Of a stretch of 64,000 bases of DNA, positions 52,640 through 64,000 are shown piece after piece. The number at the start of each line of letters is the position of its first letter. Position 1 is the first letter of the stretch. The notes beneath the pieces are model-generated. The model ran no database searches. It was given only the letters and a program-made list of their open reading frames with translations, and had not been told where the DNA came from. This DNA is from Serilophus lunatus (Eukaryota; Chordata; Aves; Passeriformes; Eurylaimidae): assembly GCA_013399895.1 (NCBI GenBank), contig VXBA01003716.1:762415-826414 (forward strand). Direction: 5' to 3'. The translations under genes and the position numbers were made by a program.

Positions 52640-53877
52640 TTGGTGAGGTTAAGTCGGTCTATGTCCTGCACCAAAACTGTTTCCATAAGAAAAAAGACCT
52701 TGGTCATTGTTAAGGGAGACTCCCTTCTGAAGGGAACAGGGCCCCATATGCAGCCTGGACCCACCCCTTAAGAAGTCTGCTGCTTTTGTAGGGCCCAGGT
52801 TAAAGATGTGAAGACTCCAGGGCCATATCAAAGTAGGAAGCTATCATCTGTTATTGATTTTTCAGACAGGCAGCAATGAAGTTACAAGTCCAAGGGCAAT
52901 CAAGAGACTTTGGGGCTTTGGGATGAATGGTTATGGGATCATGAGCAAAAATAGAGTTCTCACCTATCCTTCCAGTTGCAGGGAATGATGAGGGAAGAAA
53001 CAGGAAAAGCCAGCAGGCAGCCACCAGAAAAAAACCCTGTATCCAAGCCTGCCATTGTTGGCAGAATGTTGGGGTTTGAACATGAATCAGTTTACATGAC
53101 ATGAGACCTGCTGGTGACAGACATGGTACACCTGACTCAAAGGGGGGAAAGGATCTTCACACAAGAGTTAACCAGACTCCTTGAAAAAGACTTAAACTGT
53201 CTTAATGAGGATAATGGTAGGGTCTGGTGTTTATGAGTAGGAATTAGGTGGAAGGACAAGAAGCCAAGGACTGGCTACCCAGGCTTGAATAGGTGTACGC
53301 TTTGCTTTGTAAAAAACTTGCTGGACGGTCAATCCAAAAGAGAGATGGTGAATGGAGTTAAATTCAGCTCGGGCCAGTCCTGTTTAAAATCTTCATCAAT
53401 GATCTGGATGAGGAGGTTGAATGTTCCTTCATTATGTTTGCAGATAACACCAAGTTGGACAGGAGTGTTGATCTGCTTGAGGGAAGAAGAGTTCTACTGA
53501 GGGATGTAGACAGACTGGAGAAAAGGAGGCTCAGGGGGGACTTGACAAGAGTGGTAGCTTTCTATAAATACATGAAAGAAGGATGTCACGTGAAAGGAGG
53601 TTGTGGGCTTGATTTCTTTTCCCATGTAAAAGAAACAGGACAAGAGGAAGTGGTCTCAAGTTGGAGGTGTAGATTAGATAATAGGAAAAATTTCTTCAGG
53701 CTTGTCAATCTTTGAGACAGGCTGCCCTGGGAAGTGGTGGAGTCACCATCCCTGGAAGTGTTTAAAAGACATCTAGATGTGGCACTTGGGGATATGGCTT
53801 AGTGACAGACTTGGCAGTTAACAGCTGACTGGATGATCTTGGAGGTTTTTTTCCAATCTAATAAATTCTATGATGAA
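52640..53877 (+). mobile_element. Mosaic CR1 retrotransposon copy with ORF1 and ORF2 remains
   Basis: This sense-oriented CR1 has three parts. At about 52640-53215 lies ORF1: a GDSL block at 52715-52726 and, 138 codons later in the same frame, the TDxxHLTQRG block with its His at 53129. At 53235-53515 lies part of ORF2 reverse transcriptase: [16 protein letters not shown] and MFADNTKL, where active elements have FADD. From about 53516 the ORF2 end and 3' UTR follow ([20 protein letters not shown], then atcatccctggaagtg-like and gatgatcttggaggtt). Most of ORF2 is deleted at two joins, and stops interrupt ORF1 (for example at 52769), so it is dead. Confidence 0.88.
52700..53190 (+). pseudogene. 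Decayed CR1 ORF1: SGNH/GDSL esterase-like domain
   Basis: Read in one frame, the sequence gives KGDSLLKGTGPHMQPGPTP followed by a stop. In shifted frames further blocks follow, resembling the CR1 ORF1 esterase domain (for example LPVAGNDEGRNRKSQQ-like at about 52970-53020). The final TDMVHLTQRGERIFTQEL at 53117-53170 supplies the catalytic His. In active CR1 elements this domain is a Ser-hydrolase fold thought to act on lipids during retrotransposition. Here stops and frameshifts make it non-functional. Confidence 0.72.
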
Positions 53878-56800
53878 GCTTGCCAGGCTGTGTTCCTCTT
53901 GTGGTTAATACCTGAGATGAAGGTGGATGCCCAGTAAAGATGGATTTATTGCATGACCTCTGGGGATTCTGGTTAATGCATCAGGTTTTCTCCTAGTAGT
54001 GAAGTGTCGGATGTTAGCAATCCTTGGAAGGGAGGCATTAAGCCTTGCAAGTTTATTTATCATACTATGGGGTCCAGTCCTGGTCATCAGTATAATGAGT
54101 CATAAACACAAGGCTGAGATTTGGGAGTGGTCTAACAGCTTTGGGTTTCAGTTTAGATCTGCCAGTGACAAGTCAGAAAAATCAATGCAGTATTAAGAAT
54201 TATCTTCATCAGCCTTTGACTTTTCTAGTCTTTTCCCTCAGACTTCTGCAGGTCAGTAATGAGGTGGGTGAGATATGTGTGTACACACAAACTTGCAGTA
54301 GTGCCTCTGACAGCTGGCTGGAGGCAGCTTGGGTGCTGTCAGACTGGGTTCTTATCTGGAAGGAACCCTGCTGAAAGAGAAATTCCAACAGATAATTCCT
54401 CTAAATATTCACCATAAGCAGTTATAAGGGAGCAGCTGCAGATGATGCATCCTGAGTTGCCATTATCCTTTGTCAGAAGGACAACCTAGTCAGCACTTGA
54501 GTATCCTTCCTTCTGACTGGCCTCCTGCCACCACCATGTGCTGCATCCTCATGTTGCTATGGGCTCATAAAAAGCATATAGACTAGGCTGCAACCAACAT
54601 ATGCTATGACTGTAACTCCGAGGAGTTAGGTGCTTAAGCTACTATCAGGGTAGGAGCAGGTGGACTGATGCAAAGTGTTCACGAGGAGGAAATGCATTTT
54701 CATCACATTTGGCCTCTCAGAGGGAAGAGTGGGCAATGGGATCAGAAATGGCTTGAACCTGACTTTCACACCTTCAGACATCAATGCAGCATCTTGGCTT
54801 CATCACAGTCCTTGTGCTCAGTCCACGAGTGCCGTCAAGTACAGGCATGTCACGTTATGGGCCAACATGTAGCCAGGAGCTCTGTGGACTGAGCTGTGGG
54901 GGTTCTATGTGCTTGGTAGAGAAATGAGAGAGATAGGAAATTCTCCTCACTGCAGGACAGATGGAAACAGTGGCATGTGGGAGGGATGTAGCTGATTGAG
55001 GAATTGCCCACCTGCTTTGGGATCTAATGTAATGGCAGTGTTTATAGGCACATTATTAGCCACAGAGCTGATCAAATAGGTGGCACCTTGGGGTGTGGGA
55101 ATGTTTTGAATTTTTTGTTTTGTTTATCTCAAGAGCCATGAGATGTTGTGATGTCCCTTTCCCTGTGCTCCCAGGTTGTCCTAGGTCACCAAGCTCTCTC
55201 CTAGCCTGAACTCTGGGCCATCTGGGATGTGTTGTGTCCTTACTCTCATAGAATGGTGGGGGTGGATGTTGTGAGTTCTCGGGAAGGAGACAGATCCTGC
55301 TCCGCTCTTCTTGCTGTCACAGCATGGTTATTTTCTCCTGACACACTTCACTCCCTTGTGGATGGAGGATGGGTGAATGGATGCAGCAGGGCTGTGGCTC
55401 TCCCTGGGGAGAAGAGGCTTGTTCCTGTGTCCTGGTTGGCAATCTGCTGCTCTTAGGCAGTTTGTCTCTTGGCAGCTGAAATCAAACTCAGAATGGCCTG
55501 CCAGTTTTAACACCTAGGGCATAACTTGGCTGCCTAAATATTTGCCTTTGCCCAAGAAGTCGTGACTTCTCTGAACTTGCTGCTGAAAGTGCTGGATGCT
55601 GCTGCTCTGATCTCCACAAGGAAAATTTGATCTCTGTAGTTGGTGGGGGTCCACAGGCACTCTCCTTCAAACCTGTGGCAAAGTCATATATGCCTATTTT
55701 CCTAAGCTCTATTTTTCCCACTAAGGTTTTCTTCTCACATACAATAGGGTGAAGAAAGGTGTATGTTTTCTGTTCTGTTCTCCTTTTTGTTTGGGGGTAA
55801 AGATTTTTTGGCTGGAGTCTGCTGCTAGGGATTTCATCTGCAGGGGTTCCTGCTGTGACTGGGTGATTGTGACCTCTAATGGGAAGCTCTGGAAAGCTTT
55901 GCTAGTGGAAGGAAGCCCTTCAGACACGAGGTTTTATTGTTACATAGGTCATTTATAGGTATAGCTGTTGTGAATGTGGCATCAGAGACATCTTGCCCAT
56001 CTTTAAGGCAGTCCTGTTGCTGATGATCGTGTACTTGTTTTTACATATCTATTTCTTCTCAGTTGTCAGGAAACAGCTGCAACACCTAAATTTGATTTTT
56101 ACAGTGCATCCATTTTCCTTGTCATATGGAGAGTGGGGAAGAAGAAAGGGATGCAGGAGGGAGTACTGTAGTCAGCTTTAGTTCTCTTTAAATAGCACTT
56201 CACCAACCAGGGCAACCATTGTTACTCTATTGTGTTTGATTAATGCGTTTGTGATTTGAAGCACACAGATCACTTTAAATGCTGTTTTGTTTTTAAAAAT
56301 CAGAGCAAAGTTAAGTCCATGTGAAAGATGGGGAGCATTTCTTGTCTCAGAAATCAAGGAAGGAAGCTCACAAAAGCCTGCCCAGTAACATACCCTCCGA
56401 CCCTTATACTCACTGCTAGTAAAAGTGTTCAACACCCTGAGACTCCTGCTGAAAGCAAATAATTTGTGCTTATGTGTGGATGGATGTTGGGGGCATTTGA
56501 TATCTCTTTTCCTTTATGCTTTTAAAGCTCCTTTTTATTTTGCTCTTTGGCTCTTGTGTCTGAGGATGAACTCTAGTGGTGAGCTTTTCCAAAGATGAGA
56601 AACAGCACTCCAGCTCTCCCTGTATCAGCCTCTTTGGCATGTGTAAAATACAGCATCTTATTCAAACGACATCTGATTAAATTACAAGATGGCAAGCTCA
56701 GAACTAAACTCCATCTCACTGGTAAGTAAAAGCATGCTGTAAAACTAATTCCCTGTCCCAGCACAACACTGAAACCAAGATCTCAGCAAGATCCATTTGT

Positions 56801-59800
56801 GCTGGACATGTGAAGAGCTGATTGAGAAAATCCAGACGTTTCAGAATAAATAATATTTACTGATATTATACTAAGCCCTACGCTTCAGCTCCTTGGACAA
56901 TTCCTATTTATTAGGAGCATGATAAGACTACACAGAAGATCGATGCATCTGCATTGCTTGCCATCTCAGTAGCATCTGCTGGGAGCTACAGGGAGACCAG
57001 ATCATATAAAGGGCTTGACCTGGGACAGTACCCCCACACTTTGCCAGGGAGTTGCATGCCTCTTTCTCTTGCTCCTTCCTTACTTGTGTCTGCCAGTGAT
57101 GTCTACAGGAAGATTAAGTGAACTTGAGGGTTGTCTGATCCATGACATGACTTGGAGCTTCCCATTACTGATGAGTGAGCAGCTGACAGAGTAAACAGAG
57201 ACTATAAAGTTGTAACAGGACCTTGTGTTGGCCAATTTGTACATCTCCTCTCTCAGGGGCAGGTCAGGGTGCTTGGAGAAGGGGGTGTTGGTGCTCCCCC
57301 ATATTGGCTGCCAGCAGCTCCCTGGGAACCAGAAATGGCTTCCATGCTGCAGCACCAAGGACATTTCTTAGACAAGATTGACCCCACCATCTCAAAAAAC
57401 AAACAAAATAGCCTGTGCTTTGAGATAACAATAATTTGGGAGGGAAGGCTGGAGTAACTAAATGTCAGTGGCTCATTAGGTGGGCCCTGAAATGTGGCTG
57501 TGATGTTCTTGCAGGAGTGATGATGGTACAAGGTGGGGAGAAAGGAGGGAAGGGAGAACGAAGTGGTGAGAGCAGGTCTCTGGATTAGTGTCCCAGGGCC
57601 AGAGACTGCAGAATAGACTACACTGAATTATTCCTTATCAGTTAGTGCTGACTGACTTGTCTGTTCCACTGAGCTCCTTGGTTTGGGGAGGTATTTTCTG
57701 TGTTCAGGATGGTATGCCAAAGTAAATAGCTTGGAAAGGGATGGTTTTTATGAACAAAAAAAGCTACATGGAGATGAGAAATTATAAGAGGACTTGGAGG
57801 TGAAAGTCATGCAGTAGTTGCTCTTCCTTAAATTGTAAGGGCTCTCTTATATCCAGATCAAGTCTCTCAAGACATAGCTGGAGATCTCCAGTCTTTGATT
57901 GTGATAGCTTTGATTCCAGCACTTTTCCATATTCCTATTAATTCTTCAAAGGTGAATTCAAACTAGGCAAATCTACTTTGACTACAGGCCTAAAATATCT
58001 GGCTATATAATTTTAATCATAGAAAACAGTCACTTTATTGATATATCTGTGAATAAGGAGGAGAAACAGACGGTGTAAAAGAAAGAGGGCAAGTACACCT
58101 GTAGTCATCTTGTAATTGTGCTGTGATGTTGGAGGAGGCAAGGACAGAGATGAAGGTGGCAGGGAGTGATATCGCTTCAGCAGGGGATGCACCTCACTGA
58201 GACAGCAGAAGTTACTCAACAGACAGAAGTGTAGCAATGCAACACCAGCCCAGGTAAACCATTTACTTCTCACCACTAAAGATGCAACTTTCTCTGGGAA
58301 AAGGCCATGGAAACTGTTTTACCTGGCAAACCTCTAGGTGGAAGGAAGGATGAATTATATTTCAACCTGTAATACTACCCCATGTTTCTGCAGTTTTCTG
58401 AGCTTACTGAAAGTATAAAGAAGCATGTGGCTACCTGTAAGATGTATGATGTATGAGTTCTGGTTCCAGTGTTGTGACAGACCATTAAGAAGTGCTGTGC
58501 ATTGTAAGATAAAGAAATACCCAATGCAGGGTTATTATGGTTGGACTGTAAAATACATTTAGATTCGGTATCAAGGGTGGTGTTACACTAGTGGTTTTAG
58601 TCTTTATTTGTAAAGGAAAACCTCTGTGTGGGAACCAATTACAACTCAATGCACTTTGAGGCTTGAAACTGCAAGTCACCAGAATTAAGGCTTTTGAGCA
58701 GAGCTGACTCCCCCAGACTTCCATCATCAGACATTTCAGAATAAAATGTTGATCATTTGAATATGTGAAATTTTTTAATGTGAACATGTGAGAGCTGGAC
58801 ACTTTCAGGCAGTGAGAAAAACGAAGAGCCACCTAAGAGCACATTCCCTACCTGTAACATGCATTTTATAACGAAGAATGCAGCAGCAAGTTTCTATATT
58901 AATAGCAACAATTAGCATTGTAATTTGCATGAGTGAGGTGGCCTGTCAGCAACCTTTGTGCAAGTCTCCAAGCTCTAGTTGCTAGAGAGGGCAATGAACT
59001 TTAATTATCTAATGTGGTCCACAGCCAGACATGTAGTCCCACCTTCTCCATGCAATGGCACATGAGGGGCTTCATTCCCATCACACTGTCAACCACAGTA
59101 TTTAGAGTAAAAGCAGCCATGCCCTGTAGCCTGACTGACTTCTCAGAAAAAAAATATTGAGCGCTCCTGGCCCCACAGAAGTGTTAGAAGCAGTTTTGTG
59201 CTGGGGTTATGCTTGTACTGGCTCTTGTGAAATATTAATCTTCACGGGGCTTCAGTGAGTGATGCTCAGCTGGGAGACCTTTGATGAAATGCAGGTGATT
59301 CAGAAATGAATGTTGATCACTCACTGGATATCACTTGGGCCCTCTCTAACACTGTAGACATATTTTGCTGCCAGAGGTACTGTATTTTCATTTAGAGGTA
59401 AACCTAAATGCTTAGTTGTTAGTGATGCTGCAGTGTCTTCCACATGAGTTTGAAATCAATCCTCAATGTTCTTCTAAATTTCACCTAGAGAAAGAAGTAT
59501 TCTGCTGACTTGGCATTTGTTCTGTAATTCAACTAGAAGAGTTGCTCTTCATTTTCCTCTCTCTCTGACTCGGCTATATAGTTTTATTATGTGCTGTTAT
59601 ACAACTTAGTTCTGATGTGAAGCCAGCTATATTTCAGTTAGATGAATGATCCCTATATAATATGCATATACATCTGCAAAGCATTCTGGATAAAGGGTGT
59701 TAAGAAACCTAAGTTATTATTTTGCCTTTTCCTGGGTTTTGCTTTGTCAACATGGTATTTGTAGCTTTGCTGCTGTTCTGTCTCAACACATTGTTGAATG

Positions 59801-62800
59801 AAGCGTTCTGAACAGTTTGGGGACTGCTGGCGTATTAATTGCCTTTTGTAGGTCATTTTTCGGTGTGTTAAATGTTTTAAGCTAAAGTTTTAGTCGCCCA
59901 GGTAGGGAGGGAAAGAAAGCTCAGAAAAGTATTTGGCCGATTTTAAGCTCAGTTTTAGGGCTGATGTGACTCTTTACAGTGAGGGTTTATGGTAGAGGAG
60001 TAATAACTGGAAAGGAGCACAGTCTTCCAGGAAGCATAAAATAAAAGCTAGTAACCCATCTGGGTCTCTGACAGCTTCTCAAAGAAGGGTTTTGTACACT
60101 GAGATTTGTTCTGACAGCAGTGTTTTGAAAATGTTTAGGACCCTTGCCATCACATTTCTTTTAAGTCTGATTGCCTTATGTGACATATTCTCAGCTGCTG
60201 TAAATTGCTACCACTTCATCAACTTCAGTGACATGTCGTCAGTGTACATCAGCAAAGGATTAGCCCTCTGCATCCAGACATGTTGCCCTGAGCTGGGCTG
60301 GGATCTCATCACAAGTCATTATGAGCCTGATGAGACAGTGCTGAAGGGAAGACAAAGGGTTATGATAGGTTGTGGTGAAGGCTGACCCAGTAAATAGAAC
60401 TCATTTATTTTTGATTTATTACTAATTCCAGTTTTTCTGTATGATTTTTGTCTCAGAACACCCTATCTTCTGAGACAAAAATTCTCGTAGCTACCGAGAC
60501 CTCTGTGCTACCCACTGCAAGAACGGAGATGATGTTGGTTCTGATGTTCAGACCAGGACCAATGTGAGAAACTGCATTCACGCCACCAAAATTCCCTCTG
60601 CAGCTACCTTTAATATTCATCTCTGATGCTTGTCGTAAGGCTACTGTGCAATACTTATGTGCTGCAGTGTTTTATCATAACTCAGGTATAAGACTTTCTC
60701 TATGAAAGACTGTTTGAAATGTCCTTTGGTATCCGTTAGTGTGAAATGTGCCATGGAAGTGTAAATCGTGTCACTGGCTGTCAGGGAGCATCCAGCCTTT
60801 AAATAGTGTCCTGCTACTTTACTATGGGAGGGGGAAAAGGAGGCTAGCGGGGCAAGGCAAAGGAGTCATTGGATTTTTCATTTCACTTTCTTATTGACAG
60901 GACAGCAATCAATACACCCCTAGGACTGGAGCATCAGAAACCAAAGGTCCTAATGTTGCTCAGTTGGTGGATGTGGAGAGGAACGTATTGTTGCCCTTCT
61001 CCTGTGATACTGCACAAGCAGTGCTATATCACCTGGTGGGCAGGTTGTTCTCCTTTTGGATGATGATTCCCATAAGTACAGAAGTGTTTCATTGTCTGGA
61101 CTTGAACAGGCACTGTCTTCTCTTGTAGTTTGGGAGTCTGAACTAGAAAGGCTTCCCCTCGCTGGTAGCACCAGGGAGCACAGTGCTGGGGCTCCCAGTG
61201 TGGCTCAGTAGAAAAGGGCTCAGGCACATACCCAAACACCATGAAGTTTTTCCTTTCTTATTCCCACCCTGAGCGAGGTTATCTAACTGCACACAACAGT
61301 ATTGGTGTGTCTTCCAACATGCAAAGTAAAATTTCCAAAGGCCATTGATCCTCTGTGTAAGGGTGTTGGCTGACATGCCCAGGTATCACTGTCCGAGCCA
61401 GTGATGGGCCAATACATCTCCTGTGATGATCCAAAGGCTCATTAGGATCATTAAATGGCTGGTGCTACGAAACGGCCACTGAAAGCTTCAGTTTGACAAT
61501 ATTATGACTCAGCTTTTGATGTAGTTTAGTCAACTGGCAGGTTACAAGTTTCATACTAGGGCATCTCTTAACCCATTCAAGAATGGTCTGAGCCATCTCT
61601 CAAATATCTGAAGTTTAAAAAAGATAAAATTAAAAAAATCAAATGTATAATCTTTATCCAGTCTGAACTCCAATCCTTTATATTCCCCAAAAAAGTGTTA
61701 TTTTGAGTGAGCTTTCATGTTGAAAAGCTGCATCTTTCACTGAATGCTGTCCTGTTCACATCCTTTTACCATACTTTTCTTTTTGGCTGACTGTAAGTCA
61801 GGTGGGTAGATTTGCTTGTTAGCACTTCTTCAAGGCTCCTAATGCAGACATCAATTCTATCAATATAAAGTGCTACAGTCCACATTAAGTCTAGTCATCA
61901 AAAGAAGACTGTGAAGTGAGAATACTTTCTGTATTGTCCCAGAAAATAAATCCTAATCTTTTAGGGTAACCATAAGCTTCCGCCTGTCCTTAGGCTAAAC
62001 AAAATAGGTTCAAGTCTTGCTAAATGCAGCATTTCACGGTGACATTGGGAAAGCAAAGAGTGGACTACTTTGCCTTTATATCATGTGTGTCTTGAACCTA
62101 CCAATCCATGTATGTCAAACAGAAAATGTGCAGTTCTTTAGGCAAGAATCCCGATTCACTCAGCCGTGTAAATGGCTCCCTAATGTACTTTGCTTGAAGC
62201 CATATGACCTTGAAAGTGGCAGCCCCTTAAAGCATACTGCTTAATGTCTAATGGTTAAACTTATATAGATGAGGACAAGTGAAGACTATGCCATGAATGA
62301 GGATTGCTTACCCTGTTAAAAGTCATCCTTATCAGGAAAGGAGCCTGTTCCTCTAGCAAAAGCATTTTCCACCAGTATTAGGCATGTCCATCTTACAAGG
62401 AGATGTCACAGCTGAGAGAAAGAGGATTTGAAAATATTATTCACACTCACATATGTGAACCACATTGTATAAAGATTTTGCTGCTATGCATCTGCAGTGT
62501 TTGCTCGTTGATAATGCTACACAGATTATTTAGCCATGACTGTTACACTCTTGCTAATACTGTGTGTGCTACTAATATGCCAAGTGCTATTAAATAACTT
62601 GGGTGTTGTCAGAGACCAATTTTTACAAGAGCCGCAATATCCAAATTCTGGTGTACTGAGAGACTCCTAATCATGTGCAGCATAATCCCTCCTTGTCAGG
62701 AGAACATATTGTGCCTCTGAAGTAAAGATTTTTGCGGAAGAGGAATACCTTCTTTGAACCACTCAGCTCTTATGACTGACTACACAATTGGTGTACATGT

Positions 62801-64000
62801 GCATACGGCATGGAGAATTGGCGATGTCTATGTGGCAATGATTTTAACTTGCTTTGCATCCAATTTTGAAGCCTTCTAAATCCCCTCAGTAACCAAGTCC
62901 ATTCTCGTGATCATTTATTTGTGTGATATGTGGCCAATAAATCATATTTCTGGCATTCTAAAGCTGTTTTGATGAAAGGAAACTCTAGAATCAACTGTGC
63001 AGTTTGCTTTTTGCAAATGCTTTCTCAGGCATCCTTGATCATACATTGACATAAAGCTTGACAGATCAACTTAGGAAATGGGGTTGTTTTTAAGTATTTG
63101 CCAAGGCCTCATCAAATTTTTGTAGTACTTGCTGGCTGCAGATTGTAAAGTTGGAATTTTCCAGAGCATCCAGCACTTAGATAACTTTTCTGATCCATAC
63201 CTGCTTGGATCTCCACAGAGCAAAGGCTGGACAACAGCAAAGACTCCTTGAAGATTCTATCCAAAAATGCGTGCAATCAGCTGGTGTGGTGCAGGGATAT
63301 GGAAGAGGGACTGAGGTTCCCAAACTGCATAAGCCCTGCCTCTTAAGAGAGCTGGTAGTTGTTCAAGCTGCATTCTTGAGGTGCTTATTTAAGAAGCTTT
63401 TTCTAATTTCTTTAACTTTTGGTTCATGTTTTAGGTACTTCATAGGACTCACTGCCAGTTAGAACTGCTCACTTAGGCAACAGCTGAAGCTTCTTTTCCT
63501 GGTTCCTGCAAAAGCAAGGAGCCTAGTCTCTTCTGTTAGACTGCTTGGCTTGGATATTCTGATCTGAAGTCAGTAAGTGTTCTTTGTGATCTTAGGTACA
63601 AGTAAGTCCAGAAAGGCAAACTCAATTTGTCCTTTCTGCTGAGTAAAATGAGTTACAGGCTTCAGTTTTCACAGAAATATAGAGGAAGAGCATTAATTAT
63701 GTTATCAGGTCTCATTGGGATTTGCATTGCTAAAATCTGACCCAGGGCTTGGCCCTTGGGCCTGCAGCATTCCTAATGTAGAAGATCTGAGTCAAAGCCA
63801 CCTGAAATCCACAGGGATTTGTCTGTCACACTCCATGTCACACCATGGATCTGGGCCCCCTGTGAAGAGACTGAACCTTTTCTTAACCTGTGCATTTGCA
63901 CAGTATCATTGGCTAGTCTGGAAATCTGACACACTTATACAGTAAACTCCAATGAAACATGTGAAGGCAATTTAGCTCTTTCCTCCACTCCTCCCCCCTC
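53878..64000. other. Intergenic stretch to the right edge
   Basis: I found no exon with recognisable protein sequence on either strand over about 10 kb. The first 100 bases (53880-53990) look on the minus strand like an LTR tail (AATAAATCCATC), but this is not firm. Open frames here are short and without splice support. The composition is even and moderately AT-rich, as in ordinary avian intergenic or large-intron DNA; part of it could be an intron of an unseen neighbour. Confidence 0.55.

Noticed and set aside
53880..53990. LTR-like tail on the minus strand next to the CR1 copy
   Set aside because: Only a short AATAAA-containing segment, with no terminal borders visible.
56688..56721. ATG followed by an open stretch and a gtaagt donor, as a possible first coding exon of GRAP2
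   Set aside because: The encoded MASSELNSISL does not match the GRAP2 start, which opens with an SH3 domain.
60950..61171. Minus-strand open frame rich in Ser, Thr and Glu (SLSSSDSQTTREDSACSSPD)
   Set aside because: It looks protein-like at first sight, but I match it to no known protein and see no good splice borders.
1..64000. CRISPR arrays, rRNA and tRNA genes, bacterial operons or phage genes
   Set aside because: None visible. The window is clearly vertebrate nuclear DNA with GT/AG introns.

Overview
The window is vertebrate nuclear DNA, most likely from a bird. One gene dominates it: the 3' part of CACNA1I, which encodes the T-type (low-voltage-activated) calcium channel alpha-1I subunit, Cav3.3, on the + strand. 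Bird origin is inferred from CR1 retrotransposon copies of avian type and from compact introns (27 coding exons in about 33 kb).

Region 1-4260 is an intron. The exons for repeat I, the I-II linker and segment IIS1 must lie upstream of the window. From 4261 to 37181 I traced 27 coding exons with GT/AG borders whose phases chain without a break over about 1,537 codons. In order they encode IIS2 to IIS6 (4261-6638), the II-III cytoplasmic linker (7082-12294), repeat III (13334-18150), the basic III-IV linker (to about 19400), repeat IV (19359-28010) and a long cytoplasmic C-terminus (28011-37181). The pore residues visible are Glu in repeat II (6495), Asp in repeat III (17580) and Asp in repeat IV (27182). 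With the repeat I Glu expected upstream, this gives the EEDD filter that defines T-type channels.

The last exon holds a single N at 37015. The frame upstream of it hits a stop at once, while a frame shifted by one base continues to a C-terminus resembling Cav3.3, so I read the N as an assembly gap of the wrong length and not as a real mutation.

The 3' UTR starts at 37182; its end is uncertain, with several poly(A) signals between 37293 and 39503. The remaining 26 kb looks intergenic. It holds an antisense CR1 3' end (47773-47925), a short CR1 3' end (50738-50845) and a mosaic CR1 copy (about 52640-53877). That copy keeps recognisable remains of the ORF1 SGNH/GDSL esterase and of the reverse-transcriptase palm. 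I could not identify coding exons of ENTHD1 or GRAP2, the neighbours expected from human synteny. One 73-bp stretch (50319-50391) has strong splice borders and might be a noncoding exon of an unseen gene.

I found no prokaryotic-type operon, CRISPR array, rRNA or tRNA gene, and no convincing new system. The points most worth a second look are the N-linked frameshift, the CR1 esterase relic, a tandem NAGNAG acceptor, a candidate solo LTR and a small set of RFX X-box-like palindromes.
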